Of a stretch of DNA of 33,917 nt, positions 13,767-22,088 are shown piece by piece. A program made the translations under genes and the position numbers. Source of the stretch: Streptomyces diastatochromogenes (GTDB taxonomy: Bacteria > Actinomycetota > Actinomycetes > Streptomycetales > Streptomycetaceae); contig LRTP01000554.1 in the NCBI GenBank assembly GCA_001550305.1, positions 1 through 33,917 of the forward strand, in the 5' to 3' direction. The stretch's first letter is position 1; every line of letters begins with the position of its first letter. The notes under the pieces were generated by a model. It made no database searches and was not told the origin of the DNA. It saw nothing but the letters and a program-made list of their open reading frames with translations.

Positions 13767-15497
13767 ATGCTCGACCACGTCATCAAGGGCGCGACCGTCG
13801 TGGACGGCACGGGCGCGCCCGGTTACACCGCGGACGTCGGCATCCGCGACGGCCGTATCGCCGCGATCGGCACGGTCACGGAGGCGTCCCGTACCAGCGA
13901 AGACGCCTCCGGTCTGGTCCTCGCCCCCGGGTTCGTCGACCCGCACACGCACTACGACGCCCAGCTCTTCTGGGACCCCTACGCCACCCCGTCCCTGAAC
14001 CACGGGGTGACGACGGTCGCGGGCGGCAACTGCGGCTTCACCCTCGCCCCGCTGAACCCGGCACGGCCCGAGGACGCCGACTACACCCGCCGCATGATGT
14101 CCAAGGTCGAGGGGATGTCGCTGGTCGCCCTGGAGGAAGGGGCGCCCTGGAACTGGCACAGCTTCGGCGACTACCTCGACGCCCTGGAGGGGCGGATCGC
14201 CGTCAACGCGGGCTTCATGGTGGGGCACTGCGCGCTGCGGCGGTACGTGATGGGCGCGGACGCGGTGGGCGGGCAGCCGACCGGGGAGCAGCTGGAGCGG
14301 ATGCTCGCCCTCTTCCACGAGGCGATGGAGGCGGGCGCCTGGGGCCTGTCGACCACCCAGTCCTCCACCCACTCCGACGGCGACGGGAAACCGGTCGCCT
14401 CCCGGCACGCGAAGCCCGCGGAGTTGCTGGCTTTGAGCAGGGCCGTCGGCGAGCACGAGGGCACCCAGATCGAGGCGATCGTCGCCGGCTGCCTCGACCA
14501 GTTCAGCGACGACGAGATCGACCTCTTCGTCGAGATGAGCGCGGCGGCGGGCCGCCCGCTCAACTGGAACGTGCTGACCATCGACGCCGCCGTCCCCGAG
14601 CGCGTACCGAGGCAACTGGTCGCGAGCGAACGGGCGCGGAAGGCGGGCGGCCGGGTGGTGGCCCTCACCATGCCGATCCTCACCCCCATGAACATGTCCC
14701 TGGGCACGTTCTGCGCGCTGAACCTGATCCCCGGGTGGGGCCCGATCCTCGCGCTGCCCGTCCCGGAGCGCATCGCACGGCTCAGGGACTCCTCCGTGCG
14801 CGCCGAGATGCTGGCCCGGGCGAACAGCAAGGAGGCGGGCGTCTTCCGCCGTCTCGCCAACTTCGGCCGGTACGTCATCGGGGACACCTACAGCCCGGCG
14901 AACGACGGCCTCACCGGGCAGGTCGTGAAGGACATCGCGGCGCGGCGCCACCAGGAGCCCTTCGAGTGCCTGGTCGAGATCTGCGCGCACGACGACCTGC
15001 GGACGGTGCTGTGGCCCATGCCCACGGACAACGACACCGACTCCTGGACGCTGCGCGCCGAGACCTGGCAGCACCCGGACGTCATGCTCGGCGGCTCGGA
15101 CGCGGGCGCCCATCTCGACCGCATGTGCGGGGCCCCGTACACGACCCGCTTCCTCGGGGACTGTCTGCGCGGGCGGAAGCTGACCACGCTGGAGGCCGCC
15201 GTGAAGATGCTCACGGACGACCCGGCGCGCCTCTTCGGACTGAGGGAACGCGGGCGGATCACGGAGGGCTTCCATGCGGACCTCGTGCTGTTCGACCCGG
15301 AGCGCGTCGACGCCGGCAAGGCCACCCTGGTGCACGACCTGCCGGGAGAGAGCCCGCGACTGGACTCCAAGGCGATCGGCATCACGGCGGTCTGGGTCAA
15401 CGGGGTCGAGTCGATCCGGGGGGACGTGGTGACGGGTGCCGTACCGGGGAAGGTGCTGCGCTCCGGCCGGGACACGCAGACGGTGAGTACGAGGTGA
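13767..15497 (+). CDS. Amidohydrolase-3 family protein (N-acyl-D-amino-acid deacylase-like)
   Basis: A 576-residue metal-dependent hydrolase. The metal site HxH is at H60/H62 in FVDPHTHYDAQ, with GGNCGFTLAPL and GGSDAGAHLDRM as further family motifs matching D-aminoacylase-type enzymes. The C-terminal GFHADLVLFDPERVD is the usual beta-sandwich return. GAGGAGGG lies 7 nt before the ATG. Members of this family near fatty-acid-like clusters are often annotated as D-aminoacylases, but the genes around it give no reason to expect an acylated D-amino acid; a cyclic amide, lactone or diketone is equally possible. It is coupled to the aldehyde dehydrogenase by a GTGA overlap. Confidence 0.87.
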   Translation: MLDHVIKGATVVDGTGAPGYTADVGIRDGRIAAIGTVTEASRTSEDASGLVLAPGFVDPHTHYDAQLFWDPYATPSLNHGVTTVAGGNCGFTLAPLNPARPEDADYTRRMMSKVEGMSLVALEEGAPWNWHSFGDYLDALEGRIAVNAGFMVGHCALRRYVMGADAVGGQPTGEQLERMLALFHEAMEAGAWGLSTTQSSTHSDGDGKPVASRHAKPAELLALSRAVGEHEGTQIEAIVAGCLDQFSDDEIDLFVEMSAAAGRPLNWNVLTIDAAVPERVPRQLVASERARKAGGRVVALTMPILTPMNMSLGTFCALNLIPGWGPILALPVPERIARLRDSSVRAEMLARANSKEAGVFRRLANFGRYVIGDTYSPANDGLTGQVVKDIAARRHQEPFECLVEICAHDDLRTVLWPMPTDNDTDSWTLRAETWQHPDVMLGGSDAGAHLDRMCGAPYTTRFLGDCLRGRKLTTLEAAVKMLTDDPARLFGLRERGRITEGFHADLVLFDPERVDAGKATLVHDLPGESPRLDSKAIGITAVWVNGVESIRGDVVTGAVPGKVLRSGRDTQTVSTR

Positions 15498-16969
15498 CCG
15501 ACGTGCGGGGGGCGGGCGACGAGCAGCGGCTGTTCATCGGCGGCTCGTGGGTGGAGCCCGACGACGGGCACTACGAGGTGATCGACCCGGCGACGGAGGG
15601 TGTCGTCGGGATGGCGCCGGAGGCCTCGCGGAAGCAGGTGCACGCGGCCGCCGCCGCGGCCCGGGAGGCCTTCGGACCGTGGTCGCGGACGCCCCCCGAG
15701 GAGCGCGCGGCGCTCCTCGGCCGGGCGGCGGACATCATCCGGCGCAACTTCCTCTCCTACGCCGATCTCGCCCAGGCCGAGAGCGGTGCGACGACCGGGA
15801 CCGCGCGCGGGATGCAGGTGGGGGTGGGCGCGGCCCGTTTCCGGCGCTACGCGCGCGTGGAGCCCGTCGAGCAGCCGCTGCCGCCGCAGATCAACGAGGC
15901 CGGGCCGTTCGGGAAGGCGGCGGTCATGGGCGCCCTCGCCGTCCGCCAGCCGGTCGGCGTCGTCACCTGCGTCACTTCCTACAACAACCCCTGGGCCAAT
16001 CCGGCAGGCAAGATCGCCCCCGCCCTGGCCATGGGCAACACGGTGGTCGTGAAGCCCGCCCCGCAGGACCCGCTCTCCGTGTACCGGATGGCGGAGGCTC
16101 TGGAGGCGGCGGGCCTGCCCCCGGGTGTCGTGAACGTGGTGAGCGGTTCGCGTCCGGAGGTCGGCGAGGCGGCCGTGGACTGCGCGGACGTGGACATGGT
16201 CAGCTTCACCGGCTCGACGGCGGTGGGGCAGCGGATCGCCGAGGTGTGCGGGCGCGGGATGAAACGCCAGCTGATGGAGCTGGGCGGGAAGGGCGCGGCG
16301 GTCGTCTTCGACGACGCGGACGTCGAGTCGGCGGTGCTCGGCATCGGCACGACGTTCTCCTTCTACAGCGGCCAGATCTGTACGGCGCCGACGAGGGTGA
16401 TCGCGCAGAAGGGGATCTACGGCCGTCTGGTCGAGCAACTGGCCGCGTATGCGGGACGGTTGACGGTCGGGGATCCGCGGGAGGCCGGGACGGTCGTCGG
16501 GCCGGTCATCTCGGCGGCCCACCGGGACCGGGTCGAGGCCTACGTCGAACTCGGCCGCAAGGAGGGCGCGCGGATCGTCACGGGCGGCACGCGCCCCCCG
16601 TACGACCGCGGCTTCTACGTCGCCCCGACCCTCCTCGCGGACTGCGCCCCCGACATGCGGGTGGTCCGCGAGGAGATCTTCGGGCCCGTCGTCGTGGTCG
16701 TCCCCTTCGACGACGAGGAGGAAGGCATCGCCCTCGCGAACGACAGTGACTACGGGTTGATCGACTACGTCTGGTCGGGCGACGTCGCCCGCGCCTTCCG
16801 CGTCGCCCGCGGGCTGCGTGCGGGCGGGGTGGGCGTCAACACCGTCGGCCGCAACATGGAGGCACCGTTCGGCGGTTTCAAGAAGAGCGGGGTGGGGCGG
16901 GACGTGGGGTCGTACGCACTGCATGCGTACAGCGAGGTGCAGGCGATCGTGTGGCCGTCGGGTGGCTAG
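15494..16969 (+). CDS. Aldehyde dehydrogenase
   Basis: A 491-residue NAD(P)-dependent aldehyde dehydrogenase. Visible are the proton-relay Asn in TSYNNPWANP, Lys187 in VVVKPAP, SFTGSTAVG (237-245), the general base Glu262 in MELGGKG and the catalytic Cys296 in GQICTAPTR. Length and motif spacing are normal. The GTG start at 15494 overlaps the previous stop (GTGA), so it is the last gene of the LLM-amidohydrolase-ALDH unit and is followed by a hairpin. It probably oxidises an aldehyde made by the upstream enzymes to the acid that the acyl-CoA ligase could activate. Longer in-frame sequence upstream belongs to the overlapping gene. Confidence 0.92.
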   Translation: MTDVRGAGDEQRLFIGGSWVEPDDGHYEVIDPATEGVVGMAPEASRKQVHAAAAAAREAFGPWSRTPPEERAALLGRAADIIRRNFLSYADLAQAESGATTGTARGMQVGVGAARFRRYARVEPVEQPLPPQINEAGPFGKAAVMGALAVRQPVGVVTCVTSYNNPWANPAGKIAPALAMGNTVVVKPAPQDPLSVYRMAEALEAAGLPPGVVNVVSGSRPEVGEAAVDCADVDMVSFTGSTAVGQRIAEVCGRGMKRQLMELGGKGAAVVFDDADVESAVLGIGTTFSFYSGQICTAPTRVIAQKGIYGRLVEQLAAYAGRLTVGDPREAGTVVGPVISAAHRDRVEAYVELGRKEGARIVTGGTRPPYDRGFYVAPTLLADCAPDMRVVREEIFGPVVVVVPFDDEEEGIALANDSDYGLIDYVWSGDVARAFRVARGLRAGGVGVNTVGRNMEAPFGGFKKSGVGRDVGSYALHAYSEVQAIVWPSGG

Positions 16970-16980
16970 GGCTTGATCGG

Positions 16981-17005
16981 CCGGTCAGGCCCTGGGCCTG
17001 ACCGG
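16981..17005 (+). terminator. 11-bp hairpin after the aldehyde dehydrogenase
   Basis: CCGGTCAGGCC (16981-16991) pairs perfectly with GGCCTGACCGG (16995-17005) around a 3-nt loop, 12 nt after the stop codon. There is no U-tract. It closes the plus-strand catabolic block. Confidence 0.8.
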
Positions 17006-17116
17006 ACCGGCAGGGTGGGGCATCCGAGCGGGGGTGTCGAGACCGTCCGGCATGGCGCCGGGGCCCGCGGGGCCACGCGGCGGATGCTGATGGCTCCCAC
17101 CCCGCAGGAGAGTCCC

Positions 17117-17698
17117 GTGAACGACCCCAGCCCTCAAGGAACCCCAAGGCCCGCATCCACCGGAGCCGGATACGACTCGGCCGGCCAGGCCGGGGTCATC
17201 GGCATCGGACTCGCCGCCGTGCTGACGTTCGCACTCGCGCAGGGTTCCTGGCAGTGGTTCTCCACGTACATCGGGGTGACGCTTCTTGCCGTGATCTTCG
17301 CCTTCCAGCGGCGGCCGGCGTGGACGCCCGGCATCCGATCGGCGTACATGCGCGGCCTGGTCGCGTATGCGCTGGTCGTCGGCCTGTGCGTGGCGCTCGC
17401 ACTGGCCCCCATGATGCAGCGCTGGGCCTGGTTGTTTCCGATGTCGGGCACGCGTAGCGCGTGCGAGGGGACGGGCAGGTACGAGGCCATCCGGTCGAGG
17501 GCCGCGCTGGCGAACCTGGCTGACAGCGACATCGCCGCCCTGGCGTACGCGCAAGTGGCCCAGAGCGACAAGGCCGTTGCCGACTGCCTGGCAGCCACGA
17601 CGACCCTGTGGCTGCCCGTGTACGGAGCCGGGGCCGCCGTACTGGTGGGCGCGGGTGCGTGGGCCCGCGACCGGGCTCGGGCGACGAAGGGGCCTTGA
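17117..17698 (+). CDS. Small membrane protein, unknown function
   Basis: A 193-residue protein starting at GTG 17117 behind AGGAGAG; an in-frame ATG at 17084 would add 11 residues but lacks such a site. Hydrophobic segments at about 24-40, 43-58, 75-95 and 165-182 suggest four membrane passes, in two pairs. The soluble loop between the pairs holds Cys residues in GTRSACEGTGRYEAI and VADCLAAT that could form a disulfide. No family was recognised. It stands alone between the catabolic block and the HTH/hydrolase pair, with which it converges. Confidence 0.7.
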   Translation: MNDPSPQGTPRPASTGAGYDSAGQAGVIGIGLAAVLTFALAQGSWQWFSTYIGVTLLAVIFAFQRRPAWTPGIRSAYMRGLVAYALVVGLCVALALAPMMQRWAWLFPMSGTRSACEGTGRYEAIRSRAALANLADSDIAALAYAQVAQSDKAVADCLAATTTLWLPVYGAGAAVLVGAGAWARDRARATKGP

Positions 17699-17774
17699 CC
17701 GGAGTCCTCCTCGCGTCTTGTTCTGCGTGTTGAGGGCGTCGGAGGAGATCACCAGGGCGTGCGCGGGCGTCGGC

Positions 17775-18395
17775 TCAGGCCTCGTCCCTGAGGTGGGCGC
17801 GCTGGATCTGGCGGGCCAGGGTGCGGCGTGCGGAGGGGGATTCGGTGGGGGTGGGGGCCGCGGGGGCGGAGGTGTCGAGGGCGCGGCTGATCTCGTCGTA
17901 GGCGTGCCGGTGGCCGTCGGGCAGAGCGGCCCGGTGCAGCCGCAGGTCCTCCTCGACCAGGCGTCGGAGTTCGTCGACGTTCCGCGGTGTGAAGTGTTTC
18001 CGGCCCCGGGCAACGGCGTTGACGTGACGCGTGCAGTGGGCGGCGTCGTGGAGGGTCTCGGAGATCTCCTCGGCGAGGCCCCAGAGGCGTCCCTCCAGCC
18101 AGGAGGTGTCGTGCTGGTCGAGCGAGAGGCGCGGCGGGGGCGACGGGTCGTCCCCCTTGTGCTTGGTGACCTGCTTGGACACGGCGGGCTGACTCATGCC
18201 GGTGAGGCGGGCGATCCTGTCCTGGGTCCAGCCGAGGTCGGCGAAGAGCCTGATCATCTCGGCGCGCAGCCTGCGCATCTCCTCGCCCGCGCGAATGACG
18301 TCGTTCATGTCGGCGAACATCCGCTCGACCTGCGCCTCGGTCAGGGGCGCGGTCGGGGGCTCGGGGGTTCGACGTGTGTCCTCTTCGACTGCCAT
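17775..18395 (-). CDS. HTH-domain transcriptional regulator
   Basis: A 206-residue protein. A helix-turn-helix at about 55-77 (LGWTQDRIARLTGMSQPAVSKQ) follows an N-terminal helix; the C-terminal half is helical and charged, ending in a Pro/Ala/Thr linker and a basic tail. The ATG at 18395 has no ribosome site but stands exactly 6 nt after a TATAAC box, the arrangement of leaderless actinobacterial genes. In-frame sequence further upstream runs through the divergent promoter and is rejected. The gene is divergent from the alpha/beta hydrolase, so it likely controls both genes. The ligand is unknown. Confidence 0.8.
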   Translation of the reverse strand: MAVEEDTRRTPEPPTAPLTEAQVERMFADMNDVIRAGEEMRRLRAEMIRLFADLGWTQDRIARLTGMSQPAVSKQVTKHKGDDPSPPPRLSLDQHDTSWLEGRLWGLAEEISETLHDAAHCTRHVNAVARGRKHFTPRNVDELRRLVEEDLRLHRAALPDGHRHAYDEISRALDTSAPAAPTPTESPSARRTLARQIQRAHLRDEA

Positions 18396-18401
18396 AGCTC
18401 G

Positions 18402-18407
18402 GTTATA
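18402..18407 (-). promoter_or_regulatory. -10 box for a leaderless HTH regulator transcript
   Basis: TATAAC on the minus strand (18407-18402), followed by six bases and the ATG at 18395. This is the exact spacing at which transcription would begin on the start codon. It mirrors the hydrolase promoter. Confidence 0.65.
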
Positions 18408-18437
18408 TACCCAGGTCGAGTGTCCCCGCGGAGTCAT

Positions 18438-18459
18438 AACCCGGTTGTATAACCCGGTT
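18438..18459. promoter_or_regulatory. Tandem AACCCGGTT palindromes overlapping the hydrolase promoter
   Basis: Two copies of the 9-bp palindrome AACCCGGTT (18438-18446 and 18451-18459), 13 bp apart. The second overlaps the hydrolase -10 box TATAAC (18448-18453), and the hydrolase ATG follows at 18460. A related half (GGTTATATACC, 18401-18411) covers the regulator's own -10. Likely operators of the divergent HTH protein. Confidence 0.7.
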
Positions 18460-19326
18460 ATGACTGTCAGGATGCGCGTCATGCCCACCTTCACCGCACC
18501 TGACGGAACCCGCCTCGCCTACCGCCTGATGGGAGGCGGGAGCGGAGCCGGCGGCGGCGATCCGGTCCTGTGCGTCCCCGGCGGCCCCACGGACTCCCGC
18601 TACCTCGGCGACCTCGGAGGCCTCTCCGCACACCGTCGGCTGGCCGTCCTGGACCTGCGCGGTACCGGCCGTTCCGCGCTCCCGCACGACACCGCCGACT
18701 ACCGCTGCGACCGCCTGGTCGACGACGTCGAGGCGCTGCGCGCGCACCTCGGGCCGGCCCGGCTCGACCTGCTCGGCCACTCCGCCGGAGCGAACATCGC
18801 GACGCAGTACGCGGCCCGGTATCCGGAGCGCGTCGGCAGGCTCGCCCTGATCGGCCCCGGCGCCCGGGCCGTCGGCATCGAGGTCACGGGGGAGGCGCGG
18901 CGCGCACTCGCGCGGCTCAGGGAGCGTGAGCCGTGGTTCCCGGCGGCGTACGCCGCGCTGGAGGCGATCGGCGCGGGGACGGGCAGCGACTGGGAGGCCA
19001 TCGCCCCCTTCTTCTGGGGCCGTTGGGACGCCGCGGCGCGGCAGCACCATGCGGCCGCCCGGCCGGGCAACGAGGAGGCCGTGGCCTTCTTCGGGGCCGA
19101 GGGCGCCTTCGACCCGCCCGCCACCCGCGCGGCGCTCGCCGCCCGCCGAGCCCCCGTCCTGCTGCTCACCGGGGAGTTCGACCTGAACAGCCCGCCCGGG
19201 GCGACGGCCGAGTTCGCGGGGCTGTTCCCCGACGCGCGGCTCGTCGTACAGCCGGGCGCCGGTCACTACCCCTGGCTCGACGACGCCGGGCGCTTCGTGG
19301 CGACCGTAGCGGCGTTTCTGGGCTGA
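18460..19326 (+). CDS. Alpha/beta-fold hydrolase
   Basis: A 288-residue serine hydrolase of the proline-iminopeptidase/epoxide-hydrolase-like superfamily. VPGGPTDS (39-46) forms the oxyanion region, GHSAG (106-110) holds nucleophile Ser108, an acid lies in LLLTGEFDLNSP and the catalytic His in PGAGHYPWLDD. The start at 18460 is chosen because TATAAC-N6-ATG predicts a leaderless transcript; ATG at 18472 and 18481 are alternatives, the last with a weak AGGA. It is divergent from an HTH regulator across a 64-bp gap. The natural substrate is unknown. Confidence 0.87.
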   Translation: MTVRMRVMPTFTAPDGTRLAYRLMGGGSGAGGGDPVLCVPGGPTDSRYLGDLGGLSAHRRLAVLDLRGTGRSALPHDTADYRCDRLVDDVEALRAHLGPARLDLLGHSAGANIATQYAARYPERVGRLALIGPGARAVGIEVTGEARRALARLREREPWFPAAYAALEAIGAGTGSDWEAIAPFFWGRWDAAARQHHAAARPGNEEAVAFFGAEGAFDPPATRAALAARRAPVLLLTGEFDLNSPPGATAEFAGLFPDARLVVQPGAGHYPWLDDAGRFVATVAAFLG

Positions 19327-19339
19327 GCGCGATTGACCG

Positions 19340-19373
19340 TAGCGCTGCTATCGCATTGGTGTTAGCGTTGCTC
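19340..19373 (+). promoter_or_regulatory. Paired TAGCNNNGCTA operator-like sites
   Basis: TAGCGCTGCTA (19340-19350) is a perfect inverted repeat; TAGCGTTGCTC (19363-19373) is a one-mismatch copy 23 bp downstream. They lie in the promoter of the SDR-SDR-TetR operon and are of a size and form bound by TetR-type repressors, most likely the one encoded third in this operon. Confidence 0.65.
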
Positions 19374-19422
19374 TCATCGGGTGGTGAACACCGCTACCCC
19401 CGCCCCATCGAGGAGCATCGTC

Positions 19423-20181
19423 ATGACCGAGCACTCCAGCACGCCGGGAACGTCCCGCCGGGTGGCCGTCGTCACCGGCGGATCCCGCGGAATCGGCCGG
19501 GAGACCGCCGAGCGCCTCGCGGCCGACGGTTACGCCGTCGTCGTGAACTACGCGGGCAACGAGGCCGAGGCCGACAAGACCGTGGCCGCGATCACCGAGG
19601 CGGGCGGAGAGGCGATCGCCGTCCGCGCCGACGTCGCCGACGAGACCGAGGTGGCCGCCCTCTTCGACGCCACCGAATCCACGTACGGCGGGGTGGACGT
19701 CGTCGTCCACGCGGCCGGTGTCATGGCGCTCGCGCCCCTGGTCGACCTCGACCTCGACGCGCTGGACCGCATGCACCGCACCAACATCCGCGGCACGTTC
19801 GTCGTCGACCAGCAGGCGGCACGACGGCTGCGCGCGGGCGGCGCGCTCATCAACTTCTCCAGCTCCGTGATCGCGCTCGCGATCCCCGGGTACAGCGCGT
19901 ACGCAGCCACCAAGGGCGCCGTCGAGGCCATGACCCTGATCGTCGCCCGTGAGCTGCGCGGCCGGGACGTCACCGTCAACGCCGTGGCCCCCGGCCCGAC
20001 CGCCACCGCCCTCTTCCTGGAGGGCAAGGACGAGGAGACCATCGCGCGGATGGCGGCCCAGCCGCCGCTGGAGCGCCTCGGCACCCCCCGGGACATCGCC
20101 GAGGTGGTGTCCTTCCTCGCCGGTCCCGCAGGCCGCTGGGTCAACGGCCAGGTGCTGCGGGCCAACGGCGGCATCGCGTAA
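19423..20181 (+). CDS. Short-chain dehydrogenase/reductase (FabG-like)
   Basis: A 252-residue classical SDR. Motifs: TGGSRGIG (18-25), HAAG in place of NNAG (96-99), Ser147-148 and YAATK (Tyr160/Lys164), and a C-terminal VNGQVLRANGGI. The ribosome site GAGGAG is 7 nt before the ATG. It is the first gene of a three-gene operon with another SDR and a TetR regulator, 28 nt from the next gene. The SDR type fits carbonyl reduction with NADPH. Repression by the downstream TetR suggests inducible detoxification or conversion of a small carbonyl compound; this is inference. Confidence 0.9.
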   Translation: MTEHSSTPGTSRRVAVVTGGSRGIGRETAERLAADGYAVVVNYAGNEAEADKTVAAITEAGGEAIAVRADVADETEVAALFDATESTYGGVDVVVHAAGVMALAPLVDLDLDALDRMHRTNIRGTFVVDQQAARRLRAGGALINFSSSVIALAIPGYSAYAATKGAVEAMTLIVARELRGRDVTVNAVAPGPTATALFLEGKDEETIARMAAQPPLERLGTPRDIAEVVSFLAGPAGRWVNGQVLRANGGIA

Positions 20182-20209
20182 CTCGCCACGTCTCAAGAGG
20201 AGCTCAGTC

Positions 20210-21187
20210 ATGGATTCGGGCACGGTTTCGGGCACGGAATCAGTCAGGGAATCAGTCGCGAATTCGGCGAGGGACGCCGCTGCGCGCAAGACGATCGTCA
20301 TCACGGGGGCCGGATCCGGCTTCGGCGCGCTGTCCGCCCGTGCCCTCGCCCGCGCCGGGCACACGGTGTACGCCGCGATGCGGGACACCGGCGGGCGCAA
20401 CGCGGCACGGGTCGCGGAGGCCGAGGCGTACGCCGCCGATCACGCGGTGGACCTCCGTACGGTCGAACTCGACGTCCTCTCCCAGGAGTCGGCGGACGCG
20501 GCGATCGCCACGGTGCTGGCGGAGGCCGGCGGGCCGGACGTGCTCGTCCACAACGCCGGGCACATGGTGACCGGCCCGACGGAGGCCTTCACGCCCGCCG
20601 AACTGGCCGCGGTGTACGACACGAACGTGCTGGGCACCCAGCGGGTCAATCGGGCCGCGCTGCCGCACCTGCGGGCCCAGGGCCACGGTCTGCTGCTGTG
20701 GGTCGGCTCCACCTCCACGCGCGGCGGCACCCCGCCGTACCTGGCGCCGTACTTCGCCGCCAAGGCCGCGATGGACGCGCTCGCCGTGTCGTACGCCGCC
20801 GAACTGGCCCGCTTCGGCATCGAGACGACGATCGTGGTGCCGGGCGCGTTCACCTCGGGCACGAACCACTTCGTGAGCGGCGGCCACCCCTCCGAACAGA
20901 CCGTGCTCCCCGCCTACGAGGAGCACTACGCGGGCCTGATGGGCCAGGTCGCGGGACGCCTGGCGGCCCTCACCCCGCCCGACGCGGACGTGTCGCTCGT
21001 CGCCGACGCGATCGTCGACGTGGTGGACACCCCGTACGGGAAGCGCCCCTTCCGGGTGCACGTCGACCCGGCGGACGACGGTTCGCAGGAGGTCAGCCTG
21101 GTCGCGGACCGTGTCCGCGCCGAGTTCCTGACCCGGATCGGCCTGGCGGACCTGTTGTCCCCCGTGGCGCGGAAGGGGACGGCGTGA
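20210..21187 (+). CDS. Short-chain dehydrogenase/reductase with low-complexity N-terminus
   Basis: A 325-residue SDR. TGAGSGFG (32-39), HNAG (114-117), Ser167 and YFAAK (Tyr181/Lys185) are present; the extended C-terminal region with TPYGKRPFRVHVDP is seen in SDR members that act on larger ketones. The first 25 residues are Ser/Thr/Val/Glu rich and come from short direct DNA repeats (TTCGGGCACGG twice, GGAATCAGTC-like twice); the real fold starts near residue 27. AGAGGAG lies 9 nt before the ATG. It overlaps the TetR start through GTGA, so the three genes are one operon. Confidence 0.88.
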   Translation: MDSGTVSGTESVRESVANSARDAAARKTIVITGAGSGFGALSARALARAGHTVYAAMRDTGGRNAARVAEAEAYAADHAVDLRTVELDVLSQESADAAIATVLAEAGGPDVLVHNAGHMVTGPTEAFTPAELAAVYDTNVLGTQRVNRAALPHLRAQGHGLLLWVGSTSTRGGTPPYLAPYFAAKAAMDALAVSYAAELARFGIETTIVVPGAFTSGTNHFVSGGHPSEQTVLPAYEEHYAGLMGQVAGRLAALTPPDADVSLVADAIVDVVDTPYGKRPFRVHVDPADDGSQEVSLVADRVRAEFLTRIGLADLLSPVARKGTA

Positions 21188-21990
21188 CCTCGGGCGACTC
21201 GGATAACGTCGCCACCGTGAGCACGTCCGTGAGCAGTACGAAAGCGCGCATCCTCGAAGTGGCGGCCGAGCTGGTGGCGAACTCCCCCGACGGGGACGTC
21301 TCCACCCGGGCGGTCTGCGAGGCGGCGGGGGTCGGCGCCCCGGCCCTCTACCGCCACTTCGGTGACAAGGAGGGCCTGCTGTCGGCGGTGGTCGACCACG
21401 GATACGAGAAGTACCTGACGACCAAGCGCAGCCGCAGGCCCGGCACGGACCCCATCCAGGACCTGCGCGACGGCTGGGACACCCACACCGACTTCGCCCT
21501 GCGCAACCCGAACCTGTACCGCCTCATGAACTCCCCGGCGATGCGTACGCCGCCGGCCGCCGCCCTGGAGTCCCACCGCATCCTCACCGCGGACCTCCGG
21601 CGCGCGGCCGAACAGGGCAAGCTGCGCCTGGCCCCCGAACTCGCCGCCCAGATGATCATGTCCGCCAACGTCGGCGTCTCCCTGATGCTGGTCTCCCGTC
21701 CGACGACCTTCACGGACGAGACGCTCTCCCGCCGGATACGGGACGCGGTGCACGCGGTCGTCTTCACCCCGGAGGCGATGGGGCCGGAGACGACGTCCGC
21801 CGGTGACGAGGAAACGGGAGCGGAAGACGAGGAAACGGGAGCGGAAGACGTGCTCCCCGCCACCGCCACCCACCTCGCCACCCACCTCGCCGCCCTCCTC
21901 CGCCGGACCCCGAGGCCGGACTTCACCCCGGGCGAGTCCGCCCTCCTGGGCGAATGGCTGGACCGGCTGTCCAACACGACGCCGGAGTAG
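21184..21990 (+). CDS. TetR-family regulator of the SDR-SDR operon
   Basis: A 268-residue TetR protein, longer than the usual 190-220. The HTH at about 38-60 (DVSTRAVCEAAGVGAPALYRHF) is typical; the helical C-terminal domain binds an unknown ligand. Between about residues 205 and 222 an acidic linker is made by a perfect 21-bp tandem duplication that encodes DEETGAE twice. GTG at 21184 overlaps the SDR stop and has AAGGGGA upstream; GTG at 21217 is a possible alternative. Its likely target is the TAGCNNNGCTA palindrome in front of this operon, so it would be autoregulated. Confidence 0.88.
   Translation: MTSGDSDNVATVSTSVSSTKARILEVAAELVANSPDGDVSTRAVCEAAGVGAPALYRHFGDKEGLLSAVVDHGYEKYLTTKRSRRPGTDPIQDLRDGWDTHTDFALRNPNLYRLMNSPAMRTPPAAALESHRILTADLRRAAEQGKLRLAPELAAQMIMSANVGVSLMLVSRPTTFTDETLSRRIRDAVHAVVFTPEAMGPETTSAGDEETGAEDEETGAEDVLPATATHLATHLAALLRRTPRPDFTPGESALLGEWLDRLSNTTPE
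21805..21846 (+). repeat. Perfect 21-bp tandem duplication inside the TetR gene
   Basis: Two identical units, 21805-21825 and 21826-21846, in frame, encoding DEETGAE twice in an acidic linker. Probable replication slippage; copy number may vary among relatives. Confidence 0.85.
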
Positions 21991-21991
21991 C

Positions 21992-22028
21992 CGTACTCAG
22001 GTCACGACCTCACGGTGACCTGAGTACG
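21992..22028. terminator. 14-bp hairpin between the TetR gene and the HxlR-type remnant
   Basis: CGTACTCAGGTCAC (21992-22005) is perfectly complementary to GTGACCTGAGTACG (22015-22028), with a 9-nt loop, directly after the TetR stop. It can serve the convergent genes on both strands. Confidence 0.85.
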
Positions 22029-22088
22029 ACATCGGCTGCCGACCGGTCGACACCCTCCGTAACGTCGGCCGCATGGCGAACACCGACG

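Noticed and set aside
16984..17001. GGTCAGGCCCTGGGCCTGACC as a sixth operator copy
   Set aside because: It contains CTGACC and GGTCAG in the wrong order and spacing, and forms a terminator hairpin after the aldehyde dehydrogenase.
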